A DNA stretch of 64,000 nucleotides from Micromonospora chalcea. GTDB taxonomy: Bacteria; Actinomycetota; Actinomycetes; Mycobacteriales; Micromonosporaceae. The stretch spans positions 1 through 64,000 of the forward strand of contig NZ_MAGP01000002.1 of assembly GCF_002926165.1 (NCBI RefSeq), read 5' to 3'. The notes below the pieces were generated by a model that searched no databases, had not been told where the DNA came from, and saw only the letters and a list, made by a program, of their open reading frames with translations. The stretch's first letter is position 1, and each line of letters opens with the position of its first letter. This document shows positions 29,764 to 37,627 of this stretch, in pieces. A program made the position numbers and the translations under genes.

Positions 29764-30444
29764 CTACTCGTCACCCCGCAGCCGCGCCAACTCGGCCGCG
29801 TACTCGGCGTCGGTCAGCACCCCGCGCTCGTACTGCCGGGTCAGCGCGTGGATGTCACGCCGCCGCCCGGCGGCCGGCGCGGGCGGCCGGGTCCGGTCCG
29901 GACGGTCGACGCGGACCGGACCCGGCGCCGGGCTCGCCGCCGCGCGCTGCTCCGGGGGCCGGGCCTCGCGGTGGCACTCCCGCAGGTTCGCGAGGATCTC
30001 GTCGTAGTGCTCCGGCCAGGTGACCAGCCGGGTCAGCTCCAGGCGGAACGGCCGGACGATGGCGCCGGACTGGATCGGCGTCTGCACCGGCGCGCCGTCG
30101 GTCCGCTCGATGACGATCGCGTCGCGTCCCATGTCCAGACCCATTATCGAACTCGCACCGCTGTGGATATCCACAACCGACGCCCACGGCACGGTGGTCG
30201 TGTGGAGCAGCGAACGGGAACGTATGCCGACGGGGCTCACCCAGACGCCGAGCATCGCGCGGCGGACCGCGACGGCGAGGACGCCGGCGTTCCACACTCC
30301 GAGGACGACCGCCTCCCGTTCCAGGAGACTGCCGCTACGGACCCCGAACACGATGAGCACGAAGTAGCCGACCGCCAGCCCCGCCACGACCATGGAGCCG
30401 GAGGTGGCCAGGTCCAGCGAGTACGGGCGCCGCCACACCGTCAT
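29764..30444 (-). CDS. Membrane protein with SHOCT-like C-terminus
   Basis: 226 residues. Two hydrophobic helices near the start (about 17-36 and 46-62), then a PH-like segment (GVWVSPVGIRSRSLLHTTTVPWASVVDIHSG). A Pro/Arg-rich linker leads to the SHOCT motif at the very end (IHALTRQYERGVLTDAEYAAELARLRGDE). Such proteins are membrane-bound and of unknown function. There is no ribosome site; the transcript may be leaderless. Confidence 0.7.
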   Translation of the reverse strand: MTVWRRPYSLDLATSGSMVVAGLAVGYFVLIVFGVRSGSLLEREAVVLGVWNAGVLAVAVRRAMLGVWVSPVGIRSRSLLHTTTVPWASVVDIHSGASSIMGLDMGRDAIVIERTDGAPVQTPIQSGAIVRPFRLELTRLVTWPEHYDEILANLRECHREARPPEQRAAASPAPGPVRVDRPDRTRPPAPAAGRRRDIHALTRQYERGVLTDAEYAAELARLRGDE

Positions 30445-30497
30445 GCCGCCAGGGTGACCGATCGTGTCCAGCGGTTCAGCGCGGCGTCAGCGCCCGG

Positions 30498-30884
30498 CTA
30501 CCGGTACTGTGCGATCTGGATCAGGTTGCCGCAGGTGTCGTCGAACACCGCGGTGGTCACCGGGCCCATGTCGACCGGCTCCTGGGTGAACAGCACGCCG
30601 AGGCCCCGCAGCCGCTCGTGCTCGGCGGCCACGTCGTCGACCGCGAACTGCGTCAGCGGGATGCCGTCGGCCGCGAGCGCCTCCTTGAACGCCTTGGCGG
30701 CCGGGTGCGCGTCGGGCTCCAGCAGCAGTTCCACGCCGTCCGGGGCGTCCGGCGAGACCACTGTCAGCCAGCGGTACTCCCCGGTCGGCACGTCTGTCTT
30801 CTTCACGAAGCCCAGCACCTCGGTGTAGAAGCGCAGCGCCTTGTCCTGGTCGTCGACGTACACGCTGGTGAGGTTGATTCTCAT
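30498..30884 (-). CDS. VOC-family (glyoxalase/bleomycin-resistance-like) protein
   Basis: 128 residues: MRINLTSVYVDDQDKALRFYTEVLGFVKKTDVP opens the fold; TVVSPDAPDGVELLLEPDAHPAAKAFKEAL and PVTTAVFDDTCGNLIQIAQYR complete it. His/Glu positions fit a metal site in part. It starts on the stop of the ArsR gene (ATGA) and is translated with it; the regulator may control it. The ATG at 30884 is chosen over an upstream start inside the regulator. Confidence 0.88.
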   Translation of the reverse strand: MRINLTSVYVDDQDKALRFYTEVLGFVKKTDVPTGEYRWLTVVSPDAPDGVELLLEPDAHPAAKAFKEALAADGIPLTQFAVDDVAAEHERLRGLGVLFTQEPVDMGPVTTAVFDDTCGNLIQIAQYR

Positions 30885-31186
30885 GGGTTCTCCTGGGTGG
30901 GTTCGGCGGACCTGAGCCATCGTTCGGTGACGGCCCGCAGCGGCCGGGTGTCGAGGTGGTGGAACTTGTAGCGACCCTGCCGCCGCGTGACGACCAGGCC
31001 GGCGGCCTCCAGGACGTCGAGGTGCTGGGAGATCGCCTGCCGGGACGACGTGACCTGGTGCTTCGTGGCCAGCCGCCCGCAGATCTCGAACAGGGTCTGA
31101 CCGTCGCGCTCGGTCAGCTCGTCGAGGATCAGGCGGCGGGTGTGGTCGGCCAGCGCCTGGTACAGATCGCCCACGTCACCCACCAT
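30881..31186 (-). CDS. ArsR-family transcriptional regulator
   Basis: 101 residues from ATG 31186: LYQALADHTRRLILDELTERDGQTLFEICGRLATKHQVTSSRQAISQHLDVLEAAGLVVTRRQGRYKFHHLDTRPL, a complete winged helix with the recognition helix SRQAISQHLDVLE. No cysteine metal site is visible, so it is probably not a metal sensor. No Shine-Dalgarno is seen; a TTG two codons upstream is less likely. It is coupled to the downstream VOC gene. Confidence 0.88.
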   Translation of the reverse strand: MVGDVGDLYQALADHTRRLILDELTERDGQTLFEICGRLATKHQVTSSRQAISQHLDVLEAAGLVVTRRQGRYKFHHLDTRPLRAVTERWLRSAEPTQENP

Positions 31187-31239
31187 ATGCAAGTGACGGC
31201 TTGCCTATCAAGCGGATTGCCCGCCATTCGGAGGACGAC

Positions 31240-31788
31240 ATGCCCGGATACATCCTCACCGGCGCTCCCGGCTCCGGTAAGACAGCGATCCTCCGGCACC
31301 TGGAGATCGACGGGTACCCCGTCGTGGAGGAGGCGGCGACCGACGTGATCGCGCTTCACCAGGCGCTCGGACGACCGGAGCCGTGGCGTGAGCCGGGCTT
31401 CGCCGACCGGGTGCTGAATCTCCAACGGGAGCGCCGTCGCCGAGCCGCGGCGAACGCCGGCGAGGTCGTCTTCCACGACCGTTCGCCCGTCTGCACGCTG
31501 GCGTTGTGCCGCTATCTGGGCCGGGCCGCACCGTCCGCGCTGCTCGCCGAGATCAAGGACATGACGGCGAATCGCCACTACGAACAAACCGCTTTCTTCG
31601 TACGCCATCAGGGCTTCGTGGAGGCGACCGCCGCTCGCCGGATCACCTTCGAGGAATCACTCGTCTTCGAGCGGATCCACGAGTTGACCTATCGCGAGGC
31701 CGGATTCGACCTCGCCGACGCGCCGGCCGGCCCACTGGCGAGCCGGGTCGCGGCGATAAGAGAGGCGGTTGATCGACTGCACCGTTAG
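31240..31788 (+). CDS. AAA-family ATPase/kinase-like protein
   Basis: 182 residues. A Walker A motif opens the protein (YILTGAPGSGKTAILRHLE). EVVFHDRSPVCTLALCRYL carries a Walker-B-like acid, and FVEATAARRITFEESLVFERIHELTYREAGFDL resembles the lid of nucleotide kinases (AAA_28 type). It may phosphorylate a small molecule or act as a switch; the substrate is unknown. GGAGGACGAC precedes ATG 31240, so the TTG at 31201 is rejected. Confidence 0.8.
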   Translation: MPGYILTGAPGSGKTAILRHLEIDGYPVVEEAATDVIALHQALGRPEPWREPGFADRVLNLQRERRRRAAANAGEVVFHDRSPVCTLALCRYLGRAAPSALLAEIKDMTANRHYEQTAFFVRHQGFVEATAARRITFEESLVFERIHELTYREAGFDLADAPAGPLASRVAAIREAVDRLHR

Positions 31789-31803
31789 CGCAATCAATGC
31801 TCC

Positions 31804-31831
31804 TTGCATTTCGAAGGGACGCCGGTAACAT
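31804..31831 (+). promoter_or_regulatory. Candidate promoter for the LPXTG protein gene
   Basis: TTGCAT (31804-31809), a 16-base spacer and TAACAT (31826-31831), 36 bases before the start at 31868. Confidence 0.35.
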
Positions 31832-31867
31832 CTCCATGTTTTGATCTACACGGGGAGGAAAGTCCAC

Positions 31868-32602
31868 ATGCGATGGAAAATCCCGGCCGGCGCCCTGGTG
31901 GCGCTGGCCTTTGTGATTCCGGCGGCGCCCGCGGCGGCGCAGACCGCAGTGCCCGGGCTGAACGACGCCTGCCAGACAGTCGAACGCAAGGTGTACAAGG
32001 ATTTCCGCGAGCTCGTCACCATCGACTTGGACACGGCCAACGTTTCCGAGCTGCGGCTGCTGGCCTACCGGCTCCTGGCCGAGGCGCAGGCCGAATCGTT
32101 GCCCGTTCTGCCGGGCGAGATCGAGGAGCGGCTGAAGGGCACCTCGGACGACCTTCGCGCATACCTCAAGAACGTGGAGAATCGCTGGGCGACGGCTCTG
32201 CGCGTCTCGATCGGCCAGACCATGACGGGTGCCGGCCCCAACGTGCGGGCCGCCGCGCAGAAGGTGCTCGACAACCCGTCCGTCGAGGCCTACCTCGCCT
32301 ACCTGAACAACGGCCTGTACGAGGCTCGCGCGCTCGACTGCGCATCCCAGCCGACGCCGACGCCGTCTCAGCCCACGACCACGCCGACCGCGACGCCCAG
32401 CGCCACGTCGACAGTCGTGCCGCCCCTCAGTCCCTCCGCCAGCGTGGGCGTACCCGGCGGCGACGGTGGTGGCGAGGGTGGCGGCCTGCCGGTGACCGGC
32501 TCCGACACCGCGACAGTGGCCGGCATCGGCGGGGCGCTGCTGCTCCTCGGCGGCGCCAGCTACGTCATCGGACGCCGACGTCGTTCCCGCTTCGTCGCAT
32601 AG
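31868..32602 (+). CDS. LPXTG-anchored surface protein
   Basis: 244 residues. Signal peptide at about 1-26 (WKIPAGALVALAFVIPAAPAAAQ). A helical domain of about 130 residues follows (NDACQTVERKVYKDFRELVTIDLDTANVSELRLLAYRLLAEAQ). A Thr/Pro/Ser-rich spacer (about 156-190) leads to LPVTG at 207-211, a hydrophobic helix and a terminal RRRRSR. This is a complete sortase sorting signal, so the protein should be linked to the cell wall. No sortase gene is in the window. GGAGGAAAG precedes ATG 31868. A strong terminator follows. Confidence 0.88.
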   Translation: MRWKIPAGALVALAFVIPAAPAAAQTAVPGLNDACQTVERKVYKDFRELVTIDLDTANVSELRLLAYRLLAEAQAESLPVLPGEIEERLKGTSDDLRAYLKNVENRWATALRVSIGQTMTGAGPNVRAAAQKVLDNPSVEAYLAYLNNGLYEARALDCASQPTPTPSQPTTTPTATPSATSTVVPPLSPSASVGVPGGDGGGEGGGLPVTGSDTATVAGIGGALLLLGGASYVIGRRRRSRFVA

Positions 32603-32609
32603 CTTCCTG

Positions 32610-32648
32610 GGCGCGCCCAGCTCGATGTCGCATCGGGCTGGGCGCGCC
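32610..32648. terminator. Bidirectional terminator hairpin
   Basis: An 18-bp stem with one G-T pair (32610-32627 with 32631-32648; GGCGCGCCCAGC...) and a TCG loop, between convergent genes ending at 32602 and 32669. Confidence 0.85.
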
Positions 32649-32668
32649 GCGTTTCCGGATTCCCCCGG

Positions 32669-33067
32669 TCAGCCGGCGAGCTGCCGCCGCACCGAGTCGG
32701 TGTCCATCAGGTACGACATGTGCTTGAACTTGCCGTCCTGGAGCCGGTAGAAGGCGGTCTCGACGAACGAGACCGAGGCGCCGGTAGGCGCCAGGCCGTT
32801 CCACTCCTTGACGGGCGTTCCGGTGTCGACGAGGCGGGCGGCGATCCGGTCGCCCTCGACGACCAGATCCTGGATCTCCCAGTGGAGATCCGGCACCGCC
32901 TCGACGTGCTTGTAGAACTCGGCCACCATGTCCGCCATCCGGACCGGCGTGCCGTTCATGATCACCTCTTCGTGGGCGAAGTCGGCCATGCGGTCGAACT
33001 CCCGCTTGTTCGCCAGATCGACGTACCGCAGGTAGAAGTCACGCAGTTCCTCAGTGGTGGCGCTCAT
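32669..33067 (-). CDS. SnoaL-like/NTF2-fold ester cyclase-type protein
   Basis: 132 residues. ELRDFYLRYVDLANKREFDRMADFAHEEVIMNGTPVRMADMVAEFYKHVEAVPDLHWEIQDLVVEGDRIAARLVDTG, then FVETAFYRLQDGKFKHMSYLMD, which match SnoaL-like polyketide-cyclase relatives with the NTF2 fold. The substrate is unknown. A doubled ACCGNTCGGT operator sits between this gene and the phosphotransferase at 33215, so a TetR-type repressor encoded elsewhere may control it. Confidence 0.85.
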   Translation of the reverse strand: MSATTEELRDFYLRYVDLANKREFDRMADFAHEEVIMNGTPVRMADMVAEFYKHVEAVPDLHWEIQDLVVEGDRIAARLVDTGTPVKEWNGLAPTGASVSFVETAFYRLQDGKFKHMSYLMDTDSVRRQLAG

Positions 33068-33093
33068 GATCGCTCGTTCCCCTCCGCATATTT

Positions 33094-33145
33094 TGTACCG
33101 CTCGGTTCGGAGCCAACCGTAGCAGAGTTCTGTACCGATCGGTTC
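33094..33145. promoter_or_regulatory. Two TetR-type operator repeats without an adjacent regulator
   Basis: TGTACCGCTCGGTTC (33094-33108) and TGTACCGATCGGTTC (33131-33145) share the palindrome core ACCGNTCGGT, 37 bp apart, in the divergent region between the SnoaL-like and APH-like genes. ACCGATCGGT-type boxes are typical of TetR-family repressors. Confidence 0.6.
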
Positions 33146-33214
33146 ATGATCAGGATCACGCCGCGCTCCGAATTCGATTGACCGTGTGATCCGGCGGGTC
33201 CTACGGTCGCGTCG

Positions 33215-34099
33215 ATGCGCCCGGGAGAGATCGTCGTCACTGTCGAGCAGGTACGCGCCCTGATCAGCGAGCAGTTCCCCGAATGGTCGAGCCTGCCGAT
33301 CGTGCCGCAGCCGCTGACCGGCACCGACAACGCGCTGTTCCGGCTGGGCGACTCCCTGACGGCACGGCTGCCCCGGGCGCCGTGGGCGGTCGACCAGGTG
33401 ACGACGGACGCGACCTGGCTGCCGCGGCTCGCCCCTCATCTCCCGGTACCAGTGCCGGTGCCGGTCGCCGTGGGCGAACCGGGCGGGAACTATCAGTGGC
33501 CGTGGACCGTCGTCCCGTGGCTCGACGGGCACAACCCGCAAGCCGGGCAGGATCACGTCGACCTCGCCGTCGACCTCGCCCGCTTCGTACGGGCGATGAT
33601 CGCGATCGACCCGATGGACGGGCCGGTCAAGGAAGGCATCCAGCGCGGCGTACCCCTGGTGCAGCGCGACGAACTGACCCGCCGGTCGATCGCGGAGCTG
33701 GGCGACCGGATCGACGGCCGGGCAGTGACCGCGGCGTGGGACGAGGCGATGGCGACGGACGAGTGGCCGGGACCGCCGGTGTGGCTGCACGGTGATCTGC
33801 TGGCGGGCAACCTGCTGGTCGACCGGGGCCGGCTCACCGGCGTGATCGACTTCGGCGGTCTCGGCCGCGGCGATCCGGCCGTCGAGGTGCGACCCGGCTG
33901 GAGCCTGTTCGACGCCCGCGCCCGGGCCGCCTACCGGGAGGCGCTCGGGTTCGACGAGGCGACCTGGGTACGCGGTTGGGCCTGGATGCTGTCCGGATCG
34001 CTCTACTGGCTGGCGGACCTGTGGGACTCGATCAGCGAGTACGACCGCCGGGACACCATCCGCCACATCGACTACATTCTGCGTCACCGCCACGACTGA
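33215..34099 (+). CDS. Aminoglycoside phosphotransferase-family kinase
   Basis: 294 residues. The Brenner-type catalytic loop is clear: WLHGDLLAGNLLVDRGRLTGVIDFGG, with the catalytic Asp in HGDL and the metal-binding DFG. The N-lobe holds LTGTDNALFRLGDSLTARLPRAPWAVDQV. It phosphorylates a hydroxyl compound with ATP; APH-fold proteins include antibiotic kinases and metabolic kinases, and the substrate is not evident. The start ATG has GCCCGGGAGA after it and no clear ribosome site before it; a leaderless transcript is possible. Confidence 0.88.
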   Translation: MRPGEIVVTVEQVRALISEQFPEWSSLPIVPQPLTGTDNALFRLGDSLTARLPRAPWAVDQVTTDATWLPRLAPHLPVPVPVPVAVGEPGGNYQWPWTVVPWLDGHNPQAGQDHVDLAVDLARFVRAMIAIDPMDGPVKEGIQRGVPLVQRDELTRRSIAELGDRIDGRAVTAAWDEAMATDEWPGPPVWLHGDLLAGNLLVDRGRLTGVIDFGGLGRGDPAVEVRPGWSLFDARARAAYREALGFDEATWVRGWAWMLSGSLYWLADLWDSISEYDRRDTIRHIDYILRHRHD

Positions 34100-34145
34100 C
34101 CTGCGGGGTCCGGTGTTGCGGGACCGACCGACGGAGGCATGCGCT

Positions 34146-34709
34146 GTGCGGAAATTGATCTACGGCATGAACCTGACAGTGGACGGCTACGTGTCCGCGC
34201 CCGGCGACGACATCGGGTGGGGCGAATCGAGCGACGAACTGTTCCAGTGGTGGCTCGATCAGGAGCGGGCGGTCAGCCTGTTCCTGTACGGACGCCGCCT
34301 GTGGGAGAACATGAGCGGCTACTGGCCGACCGGCGACCAGCAGCCGGGCGCCACCCCGGCGCAGATCGAGTTCGCCCGGAACTGGCGGGACACGCCGAAG
34401 GTGGTGTTCTCCTCCACCATCGACAAGGTCGACTGGAACGCCCGCCTGTTCACCGGGGACGCGATCGCCGAGATAACCCGGCTCAAGGCCGGGGACGGCG
34501 GCCCGATGAGGGTCGGTGGCGCAGCCCTCGCGGGGGCGGCCATGCGGGCCGCGCTGATCGACGAGTACGAGATCGTCACCCACCCGGTCCTCGTGGGCGC
34601 CGGCGCGCCGTTCTTCGGCGCGCTGGACGGCTGGTCGAAGCTCGACCTGGTGGAGACGCGGACGTTTCCCGGCGGCGTGACCCTGAGCAGGTACGCGACG
34701 AGGCGGTAG
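34146..34709 (+). CDS. Dihydrofolate reductase-fold (RibD C-terminal-like) protein
   Basis: 187 residues: VRKLIYGMNLTVDGYVSAPGDDIGWGE, FLYGRRLWENMSGYWPTGDQQ, FSSTIDKVDWNARLF, MRVGGAALAGAAMRAALIDEYEIVTHPVLVGAGAPFF. This is the deaminase/reductase domain found in many actinobacterial stand-alone proteins, likely an NADPH-dependent reductase. GTG 34146 follows GGAGG by eight bases. It lies 46 bases after the kinase gene and is probably co-transcribed. Confidence 0.88.
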   Translation: MRKLIYGMNLTVDGYVSAPGDDIGWGESSDELFQWWLDQERAVSLFLYGRRLWENMSGYWPTGDQQPGATPAQIEFARNWRDTPKVVFSSTIDKVDWNARLFTGDAIAEITRLKAGDGGPMRVGGAALAGAAMRAALIDEYEIVTHPVLVGAGAPFFGALDGWSKLDLVETRTFPGGVTLSRYATRR

Positions 34710-34766
34710 CGCCTTCCGGCGGCGGTCAGGGTCCAGCGCCTCCAGCCGGGTGCCGAGCCGGCGGCG

Positions 34767-35153
34767 TCAGGAGTCCAGTGCCGCTCCCAGATCGCAGAGC
34801 CTGGCGCCCGAACCGAGCAGTTCGAGCCGGGCCTTCAGGTCGGCCACGCGCTGCTCGGCCTCGGTGACGATGTGCTCGGCGACCCGACCCCAATCCTCGG
34901 GTCCCGGGTCGGCGGGAAGCGCGGAGAACAACTCGGCGATCTCGCGCACCGTCAACCCGACCCGCTGAGCGAGCTTGGCGACATGGATGCGGCAGGCCGC
35001 GGACTCGTCGAACCGGCGCTGGTTGCCTGCGGTACGCACCGCGTTGATCACGCCGTGCTTCTCGTAGAACCGCACCGCCGAGGGCGCCACTCCACTGTCG
35101 GCGGCGACCTCGCTGACGGTCGCCTATGCCACGACCGGGTTCGTGAGCGTCAT
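34767..35153 (-). pseudogene. MerR-family regulator with a nonsense codon near the start
   Basis: From ATG 35153 the frame reads nine codons (MTLTNPVVA), then TAG (35126-35124), then continues as ATVSEVAADSGVAPSAVRFYEKHGVINAVRTAGNQRRFDESAACRIHVAKLAQRVGLTVREIAELFSALP. The HTH needs the segment after the stop, so an initiation at GTG 35090 would lack the first helix (SEVAADSG). It was probably a SoxR-type activator of the divergent FMN reductase. Either it is dead, reinitiation occurs, or the base is a sequencing error. Confidence 0.7.
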
Positions 35154-35215
35154 GCCCTCACCGTACGCCGCGAGGGGTTGCTTCCCCCCGACGATGCGCG
35201 TCGATCCGGCTTGAC

Positions 35216-35231
35216 TTCAACATATGTTCAA
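35216..35231. promoter_or_regulatory. Palindrome before the FMN reductase
   Basis: TTCAACATATGTTCAA contains the exact 10-bp palindrome AACATATGTT (35219-35228), 18 bases before the reductase start and within the MerR-reductase gap. It may be an operator or a promoter element. Confidence 0.4.
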
Positions 35232-35248
35232 CCCGCAGCGTGGTGGAC

Positions 35249-35863
35249 ATGACCGCTCCGACAGCACATGCCAATCACCACTCCACCACCGCCGCGCAGA
35301 CCACGACGCGAGTCGCGGTGATCGCCTCCAGCCTTCGCAACGGGCGGATGAGCCCGACCATCGCCGAGTGGGTCGTCGCCGCGCTCCAGCAGAGCAGTGG
35401 CGTCAACGTCGACCTGATCGACCTCGCCAGGATCACCCTGCCCGACGACACCCGGCTTTCTCCCGGCGGCGGCCCGAGGACCGAGGTCGCCGACCGGATC
35501 GAAGCCGCCGACGCGTTCGTGTTTGTCACCCCGGAGTACAACCACTCCTACCCCGCATCGCTGAAGCGGCTCATCGACTGGCACTACGCCGCCTGGATGC
35601 TGAAGCCGGCCACCGTCGTCGCCTACGGAGTCCAGGGCGGGTACGCGGCGATCGAACACCTGCGCGGTGTCCTGGCCGAACTGAACATGGTCACCACGCG
35701 ACGCTGCCTCGGACTGGCTGCCCCGTGGGAAGCCCTGGACGACAGCAACCGCTTCACACCCGCCGACGGCACGAACAAGGCGCTGGCCAGCGCGCTGGCC
35801 GAACGGGCCTGGTGGACCGCCGTCCTCACCGACGCACGCGTCAACCGTCCGTTCCCGGCCTGA
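35249..35863 (+). CDS. NADPH-dependent FMN reductase-like protein
   Basis: 204 residues from ATG 35249. RVAVIASSLRNGRMSPTIAEWVVAAL is the flavodoxin-like phosphate loop; FVFVTPEYNHSYPASLKRLIDWHYAAWMLKPATVVAYGVQGG is the signature of the NADPH-dependent FMN reductase group. It should transfer electrons from NADPH to FMN or a quinone/azo acceptor. An in-frame GTG lies three codons upstream. It is divergent from the broken merR gene, its probable former activator. Confidence 0.88.
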   Translation: MTAPTAHANHHSTTAAQTTTRVAVIASSLRNGRMSPTIAEWVVAALQQSSGVNVDLIDLARITLPDDTRLSPGGGPRTEVADRIEAADAFVFVTPEYNHSYPASLKRLIDWHYAAWMLKPATVVAYGVQGGYAAIEHLRGVLAELNMVTTRRCLGLAAPWEALDDSNRFTPADGTNKALASALAERAWWTAVLTDARVNRPFPA

Positions 35864-35898
35864 GGTCCTCGAACCCCGAACTTCTTCCTTGCAAAGCC

Positions 35899-36012
35899 CT
35901 TGGCTTGGACGACGACCTGCCACAACTGGCGATCGAAGCACTTGACCGGGTCCTCGGCGACGACTCCGAGTGGCGGAGCCTATGGGGTGAGGCGGGAGCG
36001 AGTGAGTTCCCG
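35899..36012 (+). pseudogene. Remnant of a DUF4259-like protein
   Basis: In frame 1 the stretch LGLDDDLPQLAIEALDRVLGDDSEWRSLWGEAG resembles the C-terminal end of DUF4259 proteins (repeated ALxRVLGDxSEWRxLW). No start and no N-terminal MGAWG-type domain precede it; the frame enters from the FMN reductase gene. It is a fragment. Confidence 0.4.
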
Positions 36013-36208
36013 CCGATCAAGAGGTCCTTGTCTTTCCGCATCTATCTGCGCCGTGGTCCGCGCCTCTCACCGGCGCCGACCGATGAACCCATGCTTCACC
36101 CGAAACCTGACATCTTGCGTCATATTTCTTTCAACCAGCCGGCCCCGCAAGGTGACCACGGCGTGAGGCGGTCAACGCAGAAGACGAGCCCTGTGAAAGC
36201 CTGTCGCG

Positions 36209-36487
36209 ATGTCGCGTGCCCGCCTAGCGCTGACCGCCGGGGTTCTCCTGCTCATCGCCTCGTGCCTGCTGCCGTGCCTGCCGTTCCTGGATCTGTCCGG
36301 GATCTCGATGCCCTACCAGGACCCCACTCCCGAGATGCTGGAGAAGCAAGCCACCGACATCACCGCAGCCGAACACAGACTCGCCGTCCACGCAGCCATC
36401 GCCGGCGCACTCGCCGTAATCGGCCTGGCAGCATTCATCTACGCCTGGAAGCACAGGCGGGCCCGCAAGGCCGACCACGGAATCTAG
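36209..36487 (+). CDS. Small two-helix membrane protein
   Basis: 92 residues. Hydrophobic helices at about 6-27 (LALTAGVLLLIASCLLPCLPFL) and 60-80 (AAIAGALAVIGLAAFIYAW), with a charged loop and a basic tail (KHRRARK). No family recognised. Ribosome site weak. Confidence 0.55.
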   Translation: MSRARLALTAGVLLLIASCLLPCLPFLDLSGISMPYQDPTPEMLEKQATDITAAEHRLAVHAAIAGALAVIGLAAFIYAWKHRRARKADHGI

Positions 36488-36569
36488 GCCAAACGTAAAG
36501 CATGTGCTGGGACGGATTCGTCAAGCATGTGGTGGCAGGTCAGGAGACTCCATATGCGGCAGACGGCCG

Positions 36570-37061
36570 TCACCTAGTAGGCGAGGGAGCGTCACCCGGC
36601 CGCGGGGGCGATAACACCATCGTCTGCCAGTTGCGGAACACGAAGCGGTGCACCGACTTCAACCCGACCCATAACGCCGGATAGAGCACGGCGCGGCCGA
36701 ACCCGTGGACTGTCACCATCGTGGTCCGGGTGACGTGCGTGCCACGGCCAGCAGGGGCCATCTCGAATAGATCCCCGAGATAGTCAACGTAGCGGTGGAA
36801 ACCGAGATCCGTCGACTCCATGTGGAACGCCAGCCGGGCTGGTGGCTCCCATACGGTGATGCGCTGCCGCACCACCCCTTGCTCCGAGATACACTGCCGG
36901 GCCGCGTCTACCTCGCCTGGGCCATCGGGCAACCGGCACATCGTCGGTCGAGGCGTACCCAGGTAGAACACCGGGCACCGGGGCTGCAGTTCGAGGCGTG
37001 AGTCGCAGAGTGCCGGCCACAGCACCTCAGGCGGGTGGGGGATCGTCCAGCGCGTACGCAC
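36570..37061 (-). CDS. SRPBCC-fold (START-like) protein
   Basis: 163 residues from GTG 37061: RTRWTIPHPPEVLWPALCDSRLELQ, then VRQRITVWEPPARLAFHMESTDLG and GRGTHVTRTTMVTVHGFGRAVLYPALWVGLKSVHRFVFRNWQ match polyketide-cyclase/SRPBCC ligand-binding proteins. Start chosen because GGAGG lies seven bases upstream; the GTG six bases before it is too close to this site. The ligand is unknown. Confidence 0.75.
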   Translation of the reverse strand: MRTRWTIPHPPEVLWPALCDSRLELQPRCPVFYLGTPRPTMCRLPDGPGEVDAARQCISEQGVVRQRITVWEPPARLAFHMESTDLGFHRYVDYLGDLFEMAPAGRGTHVTRTTMVTVHGFGRAVLYPALWVGLKSVHRFVFRNWQTMVLSPPRPGDAPSPTR

Positions 37062-37148
37062 GATCACGCCTCCGACGGTAGTCCCACCGTCAACGGTGCA
37101 AGAGCGTCTAGCCGGACGTGTCACGGGCCCTGACCTGGCCAGATGATG

Positions 37149-37224
37149 TGGTGGAGCCCAGGGGACTCGAACCCCTAACCCCTGCCTTGCAAAGGCAGTG
37201 CTCTGCCAGTTGAGCTAGGGCCCC
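37149..37224 (-). tRNA. tRNA-Ala(UGC), CCA encoded
   Basis: The minus strand reads a complete cloverleaf: acceptor GGGGCCC pairs with GGGCTCC (one G-U), D-arm AGCTCAACTGGCAGAGC, anticodon loop CTTTGCAAG with TGC (37189-37191 on the plus strand), T-arm GGGGTTCGAGTCCCC. The terminal CCA is in the DNA (37149-37151). Confidence 0.96.
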
Positions 37225-37236
37225 GTGTCGGCGCGC

Positions 37237-37365
37237 TCAGCGCAGGTCGGGCGCGGTGGTCGCCTCGTGCCACAGGGCGCGCTCGTCGTTCGACGCCTTG
37301 ACCTTCTTGGCCACGACGGCGGCCACACCGACGATGCCGGCCAGGATCAGGAGCTTCTTGAACAT
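37237..37365 (-). CDS. DLW-39-like small protein
   Basis: 42 residues, too short for most gene finders: MFKKLLILAGIVGVAAVVAKKV then KASNDERALWHEATTAPDLR. It has one membrane helix, a short basic stretch and the conserved xLWxEAT tail of the DLW-39 family, here with ALW for DLW. Such proteins are found near gyrA and tRNA genes in actinomycetes; the role is unknown. The ATG is at 37365 and the stop at 37237. Confidence 0.82.
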   Translation of the reverse strand: MFKKLLILAGIVGVAAVVAKKVKASNDERALWHEATTAPDLR

Positions 37366-37408
37366 GTGCTTGACCCCTCGTGCTCGACTGCCGTCGGACG
37401 ATGTGCGG

Positions 37409-37482
37409 TGGGGCTAGCTGGAATCGAACCAGCGACCTCAGAGTTATCAGCTCTGCGCTCTAACCGACTGAGCTATAGCCCC
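37409..37482 (-). tRNA. tRNA-Ile(GAU)
   Basis: The minus strand folds as 74 nt: acceptor GGGGCTA with TAGCCCC, D-arm AGCTCAGTCGGTTAGAGC, anticodon loop CTGATAACT with GAT, T-arm CTGGTTCGATTCCAG, discriminator A. CCA is not encoded. It sits between the small protein and the gyrA cluster; Ile and Ala genes near gyrA are usual. Confidence 0.96.
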
Positions 37483-37582
37483 GCGTGGCGACGAGCAAGG
37501 TTAACCCATCGCCTCCGCCGCGCCCAAATCGGGGGGTCCGTGGCGGAAGCACCCGCGCCACCCCGAACCTACCCGGACGCAC

Positions 37583-37620
37583 GACGCCGGGGCGACCGCT
37601 TTGCGCGGCGCCCCGGCGTC
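37583..37620 (-). terminator. Terminator of the gyrB-gyrA-DUF3566 unit
   Basis: A perfect 12-bp stem (37583-37594 with 37609-37620; GACGCCGGGGCG) and a 14-base loop, beginning eight bases past the DUF3566 stop. Confidence 0.75.
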
Positions 37621-37627
37621 GACCGAA

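Noticed and set aside
31201..31239. A TTG start adding 13 residues to the AAA ATPase
   Set aside because: GGAGGACGAC lies at the ATG at 31240 and nothing suitable precedes the TTG.
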